A stretch of DNA of 49,769 nucleotides from assembly GCA_015064385.1 (NCBI GenBank), contig SVSI01000016.1:1-49769 (forward strand). Direction: 5' to 3'. Positions 34,569 through 43,471 of the stretch are shown here, in pieces (position 1 is the first letter of the stretch; each line of letters begins with the position of its first letter). This DNA is from Oscillospiraceae bacterium. Lineage in GTDB: Bacteria > Bacillota > Clostridia > Oscillospirales > CAG-272. The notes under the pieces were generated by a model, which was not told the DNA's origin, ran no database searches, and saw nothing but the letters and a program-made list of their open reading frames with translations. Made by a program: the position numbers and the translations under genes.

Positions 34569-35885
34569 ATGGCAAACTATTTTGAAAATATCCCCGTTAT
34601 AAAGTACGAGGGAGCAAAAAGCAAAAATCCGCTTTCGTTCAAGTTTTACGATGCGGACAAGGTAATTCTCGGAAAACCCATGAAGGAGCATCTGCCCTTT
34701 GCTATGGCTTGGTGGCACAATCTCTGCGCGGCGGGAACTGATATGTTCGGACGCGATACGGCAGATAAGTCGTTCGGAGCAGAAAAGGGAACTATGGCTC
34801 ACGCAAAGGCAAAGGTTGACGCGGGCTTTGAATTTATGCAGAAGCTCGGAATCGAGTATTTCTGCTTCCACGACGTTGACCTCGTTCCCGAAGCGGACGA
34901 TATAAAGGAAACGAACGCCCGCCTCGACGAGATCACCGACTATATGCTCGTAAAGATGAAGGAAACGGGCATCAAGTGTCTGTGGGGAACTGCAAATATG
35001 TTCTCAAATCCGAGATTTATGAACGGTGCGGGAAGCACAAACTCGGCAGACGTTTACTGCTTCGCGGCGGCACAGATCAAAAAAGCGCTCGAGCTTACAG
35101 TCAAGCTCGGCGGCAAGGGCTACGTTTTCTGGGGCGGTAGAGAAGGATACGAAACTCTTCTCAATACCGACGTTAAATTTGAAGAGGAAAATATCGCGCG
35201 TCTTATGAAAATGGCGGTAAAATACGGCAGATCCATCGGATTTACGGGTGATTTTTACATCGAGCCCAAGCCGAAGGAGCCGATGAAGCATCAGTACGAT
35301 TTTGACGCGGCAACCGCTATCGGATTCGTTCGCAAGTACGGTCTCGATAAGGATTTCAAGATGAATATCGAGGCAAATCACGCAACGCTTGCAGGACATA
35401 CCTTCCAACACGACCTGAGAATTTCTGCAATTAACGGAATGCTCGGCTCGGTAGATGCAAACCAAGGTGACTACCTTCTTGGCTGGGATACCGACGAATT
35501 CCCCTACAATATCTACGAGACCACGATGTGTATGTACGAGATAATAAAGGCAGGCGGACTTACGGGCGGACTCAATTTCGATGCTAAAAACCGCCGTCCG
35601 AGCTATACCGCAGAGGATATGTTCCACGCATTCATTCTCGGAATGGACGCATTCGCGCTCGGACTTATGAAAGCCGCCGAGATAATCGAGGACGGACGTA
35701 TCGACTCCTTCATTAAGGAGCGCTACGCAAGCTTTGAAAGCGGCATCGGTAAGAAGATAGTAAACGACGAGACCACTCTTGAGGAGCTTGCAAAATATGC
35801 CGAGGATATGGGAAAAGCAGAGCTTCCGCTCAGCGGACGTCAGGAATATCTCGAAGGCGTTCTGAACTCGATAATGTACTCGTAA
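34569..35885 (+). CDS. xylA: Xylose isomerase
   Basis: 438 residues, class II length. Converts D-xylose to D-xylulose using divalent metal. Signature [25 protein letters not shown] with a catalytic histidine, [16 protein letters not shown] and [18 protein letters not shown] (metal ligands) are all intact. The ATG has AAGGAG about nine bases upstream. Second gene of the xylBA operon and ended by a strong terminator. Together with xylB it gives a complete xylose entry pathway. Confidence 0.98.
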   Translation: MANYFENIPVIKYEGAKSKNPLSFKFYDADKVILGKPMKEHLPFAMAWWHNLCAAGTDMFGRDTADKSFGAEKGTMAHAKAKVDAGFEFMQKLGIEYFCFHDVDLVPEADDIKETNARLDEITDYMLVKMKETGIKCLWGTANMFSNPRFMNGAGSTNSADVYCFAAAQIKKALELTVKLGGKGYVFWGGREGYETLLNTDVKFEEENIARLMKMAVKYGRSIGFTGDFYIEPKPKEPMKHQYDFDAATAIGFVRKYGLDKDFKMNIEANHATLAGHTFQHDLRISAINGMLGSVDANQGDYLLGWDTDEFPYNIYETTMCMYEIIKAGGLTGGLNFDAKNRRPSYTAEDMFHAFILGMDAFALGLMKAAEIIEDGRIDSFIKERYASFESGIGKKIVNDETTLEELAKYAEDMGKAELPLSGRQEYLEGVLNSIMYS

Positions 35886-35894
35886 AGCAGTGAA

Positions 35895-35922
35895 AAAAGT
35901 CCACGGTGATCCGTGGACTTTT
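35895..35922. terminator. Bidirectional terminator between xylA and the SUMF1-like gene
   Basis: AAAAGTCCACGG (35895-35906), loop TGAT, CCGTGGACTTTT (35911-35922). On the minus strand it is followed by TTC after six T residues, on the plus strand by TTTTGTATTTT. Confidence 0.9.
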
Positions 35923-35927
35923 GTATT

Positions 35928-36965
35928 TTATTTTGTAGCGTAGCAAACCGTTCTGAAACCGATCGGATCACCTTTGAAATTTCTCGGATCGTCGAGACAG
36001 GTCTTGAAAACGCCTGCATTTTTGCCCTGACCGTATCTTCCGCCGCGAAAGGGAATGCGTTCGGCGGCGCCGTTGTTTGCGTACAGCGAAACGCCCTCGT
36101 AGTCAAAATCGGGCTTTGCCGAAAGAAGGGCGAGCGAGAAAAGGATCTCCTTTGCAGGTCTGCAGAGAGTGCCGTCCGCATATACCTTGGCGAAATCGCA
36201 GAATCGGTTTTTAGGTAGCATATCGTTAACGGTGTTCGAATAAACCCACACTCCGTCGCGGTAGTCAAGCTTTACGCTGTTTTTCGTTTTTCCCGTACCG
36301 TCGGGAGTAATTAGCTCGCCCGTGGATGCGTCTATGGCTTTCCAGTAAGGCGAGTCTGCGCCTTGCCGGAACACGTTTTCGCAGATCTGAACCTCGCCGT
36401 AAACGAGACGCATAGAGCCCGACCATTCCCACACATTTGCATTCAGATCGTATATTCCGTCCGAGTGACCGTTATGACTCCAGCTCTCGGGACCGCTGCC
36501 GGTCTTGGTGCGAAGAACACCCTTTTCTACATCCGAATATGCGATGTCGGCAACGATCTCGCTTTCCCGTACGTCCTTTCCGCCGTCGTTGTTACCGCGC
36601 GGGAGAAAGCCGTTTTTCTGACACCAAAGTGCAATGGCGCCCCATTCAAAGGCGGTCATAATATGCCACGATCCGCCCCTGTTGCGGGCTGCCTCGCAGG
36701 CGCCGTCAAAGTCGATGCCCGTTGCGGGATCGCAGTCGGGAAGAGAATAGGCACGGCCGTTTATTACTACGTTTTGGAATTTTGAAACGTATATCCCGTC
36801 GAGAATTTTACTGTCGCAAACGAATGCCGGGTGGGGAATATCACTCGCTCCGTCGATCACCTCGCTTAAATTAAAGCGGGGGATATATACTAAAACCGAG
36901 CAAAGACCGTTCTCGTCTGTCACAACGGTATTTTTCGAAAATCTTTCGCTTAGATTCTTTGACAT
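35928..36965 (-). CDS. SUMF1/formylglycine-generating-enzyme-like protein
   Basis: 345 residues from the ATG at 36965, with AAAGGA six bases upstream; a longer reading would start inside a hairpin. Similar in plan to the FGE-sulfatase fold: YIPRFNLSE at the start, GGSWHIMTAFEWGAIALWCQKNG, GIYDLNANVWEWSGSMRL (the NVWEW core) and a C-terminal FRGGRYGQGKNAGVFKTCLDDPRNFKGDPIGFRTV. The paired active-site cysteines of true formylglycine enzymes cannot be placed with confidence, so a carbohydrate- or protein-binding role is possible. Third gene after two GH2 genes, separated from them by a 25-base hairpin. No sulfatase lies in this window. Confidence 0.72.
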   Translation of the reverse strand: MSKNLSERFSKNTVVTDENGLCSVLVYIPRFNLSEVIDGASDIPHPAFVCDSKILDGIYVSKFQNVVINGRAYSLPDCDPATGIDFDGACEAARNRGGSWHIMTAFEWGAIALWCQKNGFLPRGNNDGGKDVRESEIVADIAYSDVEKGVLRTKTGSGPESWSHNGHSDGIYDLNANVWEWSGSMRLVYGEVQICENVFRQGADSPYWKAIDASTGELITPDGTGKTKNSVKLDYRDGVWVYSNTVNDMLPKNRFCDFAKVYADGTLCRPAKEILFSLALLSAKPDFDYEGVSLYANNGAAERIPFRGGRYGQGKNAGVFKTCLDDPRNFKGDPIGFRTVCYATK

Positions 36966-36985
36966 TTTATATCCTTTCGGTGAAA

Positions 36986-37010
36986 ACAGGGGACTTTGAA
37001 AGTCCCCTGT
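36986..37010 (-). terminator. Intra-operon hairpin between the second GH2 and the SUMF1-like gene
   Basis: Perfect 10-bp stem ACAGGGGACT (36986-36995) with AGTCCCCTGT (37001-37010), loop of five. It is followed on the minus strand only by TTTCACC, so it is probably a leaky terminator or an mRNA-stabilising element that lowers expression of the last gene. Confidence 0.6.
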
Positions 37011-37017
37011 ACGTATT

Positions 37018-38769
37018 TTATTCCTCAATAGCCGCCTTTTTCTTGTTTATACCCGAGATTATTGCCATATCGAACTTGGGTGAGCGGTCGTCGTAGTTAA
37101 AGAGACCGTTCTTTTCCTGCTCAACGTCGGTGAGCTGGGTATAGCAGAAGCCGCACATCATCGGATTGTCGAGAAGGGCGGTGGTAAGTGCCTCGTATCT
37201 TGCGTAGAACTCATCAAAGCTGAGAGCCGCTTTTCCGTAGCTCCAGTTACCGGTGCGTCCCTTTTCAAATCCGTTAGTCTCAAGCTGGAATCCGATTCCG
37301 CCGTACTCGGAGACCATAACCGGCTCACCGTTCCAGCGCTGACGTGACTTTCCGCAGCGGTCGTAAAGATCGTTTTCCGTGTAGAGCTTGTCGTAATGCT
37401 CCTTGAAGAGCTCGCAGTTCTGCTCGTAATCGTGAACGTCGAAAATATCGGTCACAAAGTGGTAATTTCCGCTTGCATCGATGCAGGGACGACTCGGATC
37501 GAGCATTTTCGTCTGATTATATACGGTGTTTATGATAAGGGGACTGCATTTCGTGTGGCGGGGACCGTAATCCCAAGTCTCGTTGAAGGGGATCCAGCCG
37601 ATGATAGACGGATGGTTGAAGTCGCGCTTTACGGATGCAAGCCAGTCGGGAAGGAAGGTCGAGAGTACTGCGAGGTTTGAGTAATCAATACCCCAGTTTC
37701 CGTATTCTGCCCATACCATATAGCCCATTTTGTCGGCATTGTAAAGGTATCTCGGCTCAAAGACCTTCTGGTGTAGGCGCGCACCGTTGAAGCCCGCGTC
37801 AAGACCGCACTGAATGTCCTTAATGAGTGCCTCTTCACTCGGAGCGGTGATGATGCCGTCCGGATAATATCCCTGATCGAGAACGAGACGCTGGAAAACG
37901 CTCTTTCCGTTGAGAAGGAACTTCATACCGCTTAGCTCGACCTTGCGAAGACCGAAATAGCTCTTTACCTCGTCGCTTCCGAAGCGGAGAACGAGGTCGT
38001 AAAGACGGCCCTGTCCAAGCTCCCAAAGATGCTTTTCGGAGAGCTTTATCTCAAGCTGACCTGTGACCGAAAGGTTCTTTTTTTCTGCCTCTCCGACCTT
38101 TTTGCCCTCGTAGAATACCTCTGCCGAGAGGTCGCCTACGCCGCAAAGCTCTGCGTCGATAAATACCGATACGTTTTCAAGATCGGGGATTATTTTTGCA
38201 TATTTTACGTAATTTTCGGGGACTATCTCATACCATACGGTCTGCCAGATACCCGTGTTTCTCGTGTAGTCGCACGCCTTGGACTCGTATATCTCGGACT
38301 GCTTTCCGCGCGGCTGCATATAGGAGCGCGTGTCATCGTAGCAGGAGATCGTTATAAGGTTACTGCCGATCGTGAGAAGCTTTGTGATATCGTACTCAAA
38401 CGAGGTATATCCGCCCTTGTGCGGAAGACCTGCGAGCTTGCCGTTTACCCATACCTTGGTCTCAAAATCTGCCCCGCCTACGTGGAATATAACGCGATTT
38501 CCGTCAAGATCCTTTTCGGAGATCTCGATAGTTTTCTTGTACCATACCTGAAGCATAAAGTCCTTGTACTCAACGCCCGAAAGCTTCGACTCGGGGCAGA
38601 AGGGGACGATTATTTTAGAGGAAAGCGTTTCTGCATTTTGAAGACCTCTTGCCTCACCGCTTGCGCCGTGATCTATCTCAAAGAGCCACTCGCCGTTGAG
38701 ATTTACCCAGTTTTTTCTTTCCCACTGGGGATTCGGATGCTCGGGGCGGGGAATGTTGTTTGTAATCAT
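37018..38769 (-). CDS. Glycoside hydrolase family 2 enzyme (second of tandem pair)
   Basis: 583 residues. Jelly-roll sugar-binding domain at about 18-185 (LNGEWLFEID, HVGGADFETKVWVNGKLAG, YDDTRS), an immunoglobulin-like domain (about 190-275) and a TIM barrel with predicted acid/base Glu397 in FNETWD and nucleophile Glu488 in VSEYGG. No signal peptide, so the substrate is taken up first. Typical activities are beta-galactosidase, beta-glucuronidase or beta-mannosidase; which one is unknown. It is a close paralogue of the neighbouring GH2, and the two share most of residues 1-400. The gap to that gene is 14 bases. Confidence 0.88.
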   Translation of the reverse strand: MITNNIPRPEHPNPQWERKNWVNLNGEWLFEIDHGASGEARGLQNAETLSSKIIVPFCPESKLSGVEYKDFMLQVWYKKTIEISEKDLDGNRVIFHVGGADFETKVWVNGKLAGLPHKGGYTSFEYDITKLLTIGSNLITISCYDDTRSYMQPRGKQSEIYESKACDYTRNTGIWQTVWYEIVPENYVKYAKIIPDLENVSVFIDAELCGVGDLSAEVFYEGKKVGEAEKKNLSVTGQLEIKLSEKHLWELGQGRLYDLVLRFGSDEVKSYFGLRKVELSGMKFLLNGKSVFQRLVLDQGYYPDGIITAPSEEALIKDIQCGLDAGFNGARLHQKVFEPRYLYNADKMGYMVWAEYGNWGIDYSNLAVLSTFLPDWLASVKRDFNHPSIIGWIPFNETWDYGPRHTKCSPLIINTVYNQTKMLDPSRPCIDASGNYHFVTDIFDVHDYEQNCELFKEHYDKLYTENDLYDRCGKSRQRWNGEPVMVSEYGGIGFQLETNGFEKGRTGNWSYGKAALSFDEFYARYEALTTALLDNPMMCGFCYTQLTDVEQEKNGLFNYDDRSPKFDMAIISGINKKKAAIEE

Positions 38770-38783
38770 AGTTTTTTGTCCTT

Positions 38784-40526
38784 TCAGTCCTCGATTGCTG
38801 CTTTTTTCTTATTGATTTCGGATATTATCGACATATCGAACTTGGGCGAGCGGTCGTCATAATTAAAGAGACCGTTCTGCTCCTGCTCAACGTCTGTAAG
38901 CTGAGTGTAGCAGAATCCGAACATCTTCGGATTGTCGAGAAGTGCGTGTGTAAGACCCTTGTATCTTTCGTAGAATTCCTCGTAGCTTCCGGTTGACTGA
39001 CCGTAACTCCAGCTCGTGGTTCTTGCACCGCCGAACGAGTTGTCAACGAGCTTGAAGCCGATTCCGCCGTACTCGGACATAAATACCGGCTCGCCCTTCC
39101 AGGTCTGACGTCTGAAATGACGGTCAAAAAGCACGCCTTCAGTATAGAGCTTGTCGTAATTTGCCTTGAATATCTCGGGATTCTGCTCGTAATCGTGAAT
39201 ATCGAAAATATCGGTAACTACGTGGAAATTTCCGCTCGTATCAATGCACGGACGACTCGGATCGAGGATCTTGGTCTGCTCGTAAACTATGCGGAGCAGC
39301 TCGGGATCCTGCCATCTGCCCTCGTAGTCCCAGGTCTCGTTGAAGGGACACCAGCCGATGAGTGCAGGGTGGTTGATATCACGCTTAACGGATGCGAGCC
39401 AGTCGGGGAGAAATGTTGCAAGGTGTGCGATGTTCGAGTAGTCAAGTCCCCAGTTGCCGTATTCGCCCCACACCATATAGCCCATCTTGTCGGCGTTGTA
39501 AAGGTATCTCGGTTCAAAGACCTTCTGGTGCAGACGCGCACCGTTAAAGCCGGCGTCAAGACCGCACTGAATGTCCTTTATAAGCGCTTCTTCGCTCGGA
39601 GCGGTAATAATTCCGTCGGGATAATAGCCCTGATCGAGAACGAGACGCTGGAAAACGCTCTTTCCGTTGAGAAGGAACTTGTCTCCTCTCATTTCGATCG
39701 AACGGAGTCCGAAATAGCTCTTGACGGTGTCCTTGCCGAAACGGATGATAAGATCGTAGAGACGGCCGTTGCCAAGCTCCCAAACGTGCTTTTCGGAAAG
39801 AGCTATCTCAAGCTGACCGGTAACGGAGAGGTTCTTTTTCGATGCCTCGCCCACCTTTTTGCCCTCGTAAAATACCTCTGCCGAGAGGTCGCCCGATCCG
39901 CAAAGCTCTGCGTTTACAGATACCGAAACGTTCTCAAGGTCGGGAACGATCTTTGCGTATTTTACGTAGCTTTCGGGAACGATCTCGTACCATACCGTCT
40001 GCCATATACCCGTGTTTCTCGTGTAGTAGCAGCGGTGAGACTCAAATCTCGGAGACTGCTTTCCGCCGGGCTGTCTCGGATGGCGCGTATCGTCGTAGCA
40101 GGCGATGGTGATAAGGTTGTCGCCTACGCTGAGTAATTTCGTTATATCGTATTCAAACGAGGTATATCCGCCAACGTGTGGAAGACCTGCGAGCTTGCCG
40201 TTTACCCAGACCTTGGTCTCAAAGTCTGCTCCGCCGATGTGGAAGATGACTCTCTTGCCGTCAAGATCGTCCTTTGTAAAAGAGATTTTTCTCTTGTACC
40301 ATACGCAGAACATAAAGTCCTTGTTACCAATGCCCGAAAGAGAGCTTTCAGGGCAGAAGGGGAGATTTATCTCGCCCGAGAGCGTTTCTGCGTTTTGCAG
40401 ACCTCTGTGTTCGCCGCTTTTTGAGTTATCTATCTCAAAAAGCCATTTGCCGTTGAGGTTTACCCAGCTATCTCTTTCCCACTGGGGATTGGGATGCTCG
40501 GGGCGCGGAATACTGATTTTAGACAT
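38784..40526 (-). CDS. Glycoside hydrolase family 2 enzyme (first of tandem pair)
   Basis: 580 residues from the ATG at 40526, with AGGAGG seven bases upstream. Same architecture as the following gene: sugar-binding domain (18-185), Ig-like domain, and TIM barrel with predicted acid/base Glu397 (FNETWD) and nucleophile Glu485 (MSEYGG). The main differences between the copies lie at residues 145-165 (HPRQPGGKQSPRFESHRC here, SYMQPRGKQSEIYESKAC there) and around 400-420, which probably line the substrate pocket. First gene of a three-gene operon with its own strong promoter; cytoplasmic. Confidence 0.88.
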   Translation of the reverse strand: MSKISIPRPEHPNPQWERDSWVNLNGKWLFEIDNSKSGEHRGLQNAETLSGEINLPFCPESSLSGIGNKDFMFCVWYKRKISFTKDDLDGKRVIFHIGGADFETKVWVNGKLAGLPHVGGYTSFEYDITKLLSVGDNLITIACYDDTRHPRQPGGKQSPRFESHRCYYTRNTGIWQTVWYEIVPESYVKYAKIVPDLENVSVSVNAELCGSGDLSAEVFYEGKKVGEASKKNLSVTGQLEIALSEKHVWELGNGRLYDLIIRFGKDTVKSYFGLRSIEMRGDKFLLNGKSVFQRLVLDQGYYPDGIITAPSEEALIKDIQCGLDAGFNGARLHQKVFEPRYLYNADKMGYMVWGEYGNWGLDYSNIAHLATFLPDWLASVKRDINHPALIGWCPFNETWDYEGRWQDPELLRIVYEQTKILDPSRPCIDTSGNFHVVTDIFDIHDYEQNPEIFKANYDKLYTEGVLFDRHFRRQTWKGEPVFMSEYGGIGFKLVDNSFGGARTTSWSYGQSTGSYEEFYERYKGLTHALLDNPKMFGFCYTQLTDVEQEQNGLFNYDDRSPKFDMSIISEINKKKAAIED

Positions 40527-40585
40527 ATTAGTTCCTCCTGTAAGGGATGTTTGCCGCACTTTGCGACAGTTATTTGTACGCGAAG

Positions 40586-40615
40586 ATTATACCATTTTGC
40601 GGATAGATTTGTCAA
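40586..40615 (-). promoter_or_regulatory. Sigma-A promoter of the GH2 operon
   Basis: TTGACA (40610-40615), 18-base spacer ending TGG, TATAAT (40586-40591) on the minus strand. Both boxes are consensus. The plus-strand SASA promoter lies about 70 bases away. Confidence 0.85.
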
Positions 40616-40685
40616 TACAAAAAAGTAGCAAAAACAGAAAAATGCAGTTTTACGCTAGAATTATACACCGAACGTGACATCTTAC

Positions 40686-40715
40686 TTGACAAAAGCGCTC
40701 CGTATGTGCTAAAAT
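40686..40715 (+). promoter_or_regulatory. Sigma-A promoter of the SASA-coaW operon
   Basis: TTGACA (40686-40691), 18-base spacer ending TGC, TAAAAT (40710-40715). Divergent from the GH2 operon promoter. Confidence 0.78.
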
Positions 40716-40747
40716 AATGTAAAACAATAAGTACGAAAGGCAAAAAT

Positions 40748-41875
40748 ATGAAAAGAATAGTCGCGCTGATCTTAACTCTCGTCATGCTGCTCTCGTTTGC
40801 AGCGTGCAAATCGGATGAGGACGCTCCTCCCGCAGACGGCGGTAATAACCCCGCACAGGATGCTGTCGATCCCTCCAAAATAATAGACATCTATCTTATC
40901 GCAGGTCAGTCGAATGCGGTCGGACATACGGGATTTTATAATAACGATATGACGTCGTATTACGAGCACTACCTCTCTCAGTTTGCTCCCGAGCTTGCAC
41001 GTGGCGGAAACGGATATACCCATATCCACTACGCAGGCAACTCGCGTAAGGATAAGACCGAAAACGACGTCAGAACACTCGTGAATCAGGATAAGCCCTG
41101 GCAAAAGATATCAATGGGACTCGGTTCATATGAAAATAATATAGGTCCCGAGGTCGGTATGGCAAGGGCACTTGCAAAATACTATAATGCCGAAAGCGGC
41201 AGAAGCGCGGGAATAATCAAGTTCGCGCACGGCGGAACGTCGATCCGTGACCTTGATACGGGAAGTAATCAGTTCGGAAACTGGGTATCCCCCTCGTACG
41301 CAAAGGATCTCGGTGTATCGTACGAAGATAACGATGTTACGGGCGCTCTTTACAGAGGACTTCTTGATCAGGTAAAGCGCAATATATCCGAGCTTTACGA
41401 GTACGGCGGATACGAGCAGATAAATATCCGCGGGCTCTACTGGATGCAGGGCGAGTCGGACAGACACGCCTATGATATTTACGAGAAGGCGTTCACTTAT
41501 TTCGTAAATGACCTGCGTAAGGATCTTTCCGAAATAATGCTCGAGTTTACGGGCGGAAAAAGTGACCTCGGCGCGGGAAATATGGGAATATTCGTAGGAG
41601 CTATATCCTTGGGATATAACGTCAGAGGAGCGGAAGATCTTTACAACAATACGGAGTTTATAAATATGCAGAAGTCGCTCGGGGACAAGATAGAGAATTG
41701 CTATTTCGTTAATAACAGCGGCTATGCTATTACAAAGTGGGATCCGCAAACCGGAACGGTTGAAACTCTCGGATGGGATAACCACCACTGGAATGCAGTG
41801 GATATGCTCAATATCGGAAACAACGTCGGAAAAATGATGTTTGATAAATGCGTAAGAAACGGCAGTACCAAGTAA
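40748..41875 (+). CDS. SASA-domain carbohydrate acetylesterase lipoprotein
   Basis: 375 residues. Signal peptide with lipobox SFAAC (Cys20). The family fold is SASA (sialate O-acetylesterase/CE6-like), an SGNH variant: LIAGQSNAVGH holds the nucleophile Ser55, WMQGESD the oxyanion helper region, and GWDNHHWNAVDML near the C terminus the catalytic Asp-x-x-His equivalent. It likely strips acetyl groups from xylan or similar glycans at the cell surface. It is followed nine bases later by coaW, so the two share one transcript. Confidence 0.85.
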   Translation: MKRIVALILTLVMLLSFAACKSDEDAPPADGGNNPAQDAVDPSKIIDIYLIAGQSNAVGHTGFYNNDMTSYYEHYLSQFAPELARGGNGYTHIHYAGNSRKDKTENDVRTLVNQDKPWQKISMGLGSYENNIGPEVGMARALAKYYNAESGRSAGIIKFAHGGTSIRDLDTGSNQFGNWVSPSYAKDLGVSYEDNDVTGALYRGLLDQVKRNISELYEYGGYEQINIRGLYWMQGESDRHAYDIYEKAFTYFVNDLRKDLSEIMLEFTGGKSDLGAGNMGIFVGAISLGYNVRGAEDLYNNTEFINMQKSLGDKIENCYFVNNSGYAITKWDPQTGTVETLGWDNHHWNAVDMLNIGNNVGKMMFDKCVRNGSTK

Positions 41876-41884
41876 GGAGAAAAA

Positions 41885-42715
41885 ATGGCAAAACAGTACG
41901 TTATAGGTATAGACATAGGAGGAAGCACGACGAAAATAGTCGGATTTGACGAGGAAAAGAAGCTCGTTGCTCCGATGTTCGTGCACGCCGAGGATCAGCT
42001 CACGTCGATATACGGCGCGTTCGGAAAATTCACGGCGGAAAACTCAATAGATCTTTCACAGATAAAAAAGATAATGCTCACCGGAGTGGGCGCAACTTAT
42101 ATAACGAGTCCGCTCTATAATATCCCTTGCGATACTCTCGTCGAGTTCCCCTGCGTCGGCAGAGGAGGACTTTACCTTTCGGGACTTGACGAGGCAATAG
42201 TCGTCAGTATGGGAACGGGAACGGCAATAGTCCGCGCAAGCAGCGACGGAAAATTCGAATATCTCGGCGGAACCGGAGTAGGCGGAGGAACCCTTATCGG
42301 ACTCTCCAAAAAGCTCCTGGGAACCGATAATATCGCAAATATCGTCGAGCTTGCGGAGCAGGGCGATATATCGAAGGTCGATCTTCGTGTTTGCGATATA
42401 ACGAGAAACGATATCCATCCGGGACTTTCCCCCGATCTTACCGCGTCCAATTTCGGAAAGGTGAGCGACCTTGCAACACCGTCCGATATCGCGCTCGGAC
42501 TTCTTAATATGATATACGAGTCGGTTGCAATGACGGCGGCGTTCGCGGCGAGAAGATACGGTATAAAGGATATCGTGCTTACGGGCAATATGACTACTCT
42601 CCCGCAGGCAAAGCAGGTTTTCGAGAATATGAATAACCTCTTTGAGATGAATTATATCATTCCCGAAAATTCGCGCTTCGGTACGGTTATCGGAGCGGCG
42701 CTCGCGCTGGTATAA
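41885..42715 (+). CDS. coaW: Pantothenate kinase, type II
   Basis: 276 residues. Phosphorylates pantothenate, the first step of coenzyme A synthesis. Type II (fumble) landmarks: IGIDIGGSTTKIVGFD at the start, SMGTGTAIVRA, GGTGVGGGTLIGLSKKLLG and LTGNMTTLPQAK. Length fits the Staphylococcus-type enzyme. The ATG follows AAGGAG. The pairing with an acetylesterase in one operon is unusual and may be a byproduct of local gene order, though both touch acetate/CoA metabolism. Confidence 0.93.
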   Translation: MAKQYVIGIDIGGSTTKIVGFDEEKKLVAPMFVHAEDQLTSIYGAFGKFTAENSIDLSQIKKIMLTGVGATYITSPLYNIPCDTLVEFPCVGRGGLYLSGLDEAIVVSMGTGTAIVRASSDGKFEYLGGTGVGGGTLIGLSKKLLGTDNIANIVELAEQGDISKVDLRVCDITRNDIHPGLSPDLTASNFGKVSDLATPSDIALGLLNMIYESVAMTAAFAARRYGIKDIVLTGNMTTLPQAKQVFENMNNLFEMNYIIPENSRFGTVIGAALALV

Positions 42716-42732
42716 ACGGAAACCAAAATGAA

Positions 42733-42757
42733 AAAAGCCGACTGACAGTCGGCTTTT
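42733..42757. terminator. Bidirectional terminator between coaW and spoVT
   Basis: AAAAGCCGACT (42733-42743), loop GAC, AGTCGGCTTTT (42747-42757), A- and T-runs at both ends. Confidence 0.88.
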
Positions 42758-42791
42758 CGTTTTGTAAAAAGAGGAAAAAGGGAGGAGTCGT

Positions 42792-43340
42792 TCAGTTTTC
42801 GAGCTGTTTTCCGAGAAAGACTGCCGCGGTGGTTATAAGCTTCTTTTCAAGCGAGACGTCGAGTGCTCGTTGTGAGCCGTCTTCGCAAAGGGATATAACG
42901 CATCCCGCAATGTCTCCCTCGCTTATTATCGGCATCGCACAGCTTATAAAATGTGACGTAGCATCGGGAGTAACGCGGAGTTTCTCCTTGCCGCCCTCAA
43001 AGGTGTAGAGCGCGCGCTTTTCGATGATCTTTTCAAGCTCTTCCGAGACCGAACGGTCAAGATACTCTCTTTTCGGAACGCCCGCAAAGGCGATGACTGA
43101 GCTTCGGTCGCAAACGACCACGCTCACTCCGCACGTTTTGTTGAGCGTCTCCGCATACTGCGACGCCACTGCTCCAAGCTCTCCTATCGGGGAGTATTTT
43201 TTGAAGATCACCTCGCCCTCGCGGTCGGTGAAAATTTCGAGCGGATCGCCCTCCTTTATGCGCATCGTGCGTCTTATTTCCTTGGGAATGACGACTCTGC
43301 CGAGATCGTCAATTCTACGAACTATTCCTGTTGCTTTCAT
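42792..43340 (-). CDS. spoVT: Stage V sporulation protein T (AbrB-type DNA-binding domain plus GAF-like domain)
   Basis: 182 residues from the ATG at 43340. The N-terminal 50 residues MKATGIVRRIDDLGRVVIPKEIRRTMRIKEGDPLEIF form a swapped-hairpin AbrB domain; the remaining 130 residues are the GAF-like regulatory half of SpoVT (LNKTCGVSVVVCDRSSVIAFAG, HFISCAMPIISEGDIAGCVISL). SpoVT tunes late sigma-G genes in the forespore. A longer frame from 43427 has no ribosome binding site. AAGGAG lies 13 bases before the ATG. The predicted promoter at 43380-43408 has the pattern expected for sigma-G. Confidence 0.93.
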   Translation of the reverse strand: MKATGIVRRIDDLGRVVIPKEIRRTMRIKEGDPLEIFTDREGEVIFKKYSPIGELGAVASQYAETLNKTCGVSVVVCDRSSVIAFAGVPKREYLDRSVSEELEKIIEKRALYTFEGGKEKLRVTPDATSHFISCAMPIISEGDIAGCVISLCEDGSQRALDVSLEKKLITTAAVFLGKQLEN

Positions 43341-43379
43341 AATATATAATAATCTCCTTGCTTTACAAATTTGTACTGT

Positions 43380-43408
43380 TAGTATCTGTAAAACAAGGAG
43401 ATTTATAC
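43380..43408 (-). promoter_or_regulatory. Sigma-G-like promoter of spoVT
   Basis: Minus strand GTATA (43404-43408), 17 bases, GATACTA (43380-43386). The Bacillus sigma-G consensus is roughly GNATR, 17-18 bases, CATACTA. The same GTATA-N17-ATACTA layout recurs at 45376-45404. Confidence 0.6.
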
Positions 43409-43435
43409 TTGTATTATAAAACAACAAATAAGATT

Positions 43436-43459
43436 AGCATCAATTAGTGTTACGATGCT
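43436..43459 (-). terminator. Weak hairpin after the Cys/His-repeat lipoprotein gene
   Basis: AGCATC (43436-43441) with GATGCT (43454-43459), twelve-base loop, followed on the minus strand by AATCTTATTTG. Possible but weak terminator. Confidence 0.35.
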
Positions 43460-43471
43460 TAAAAAAACAGA

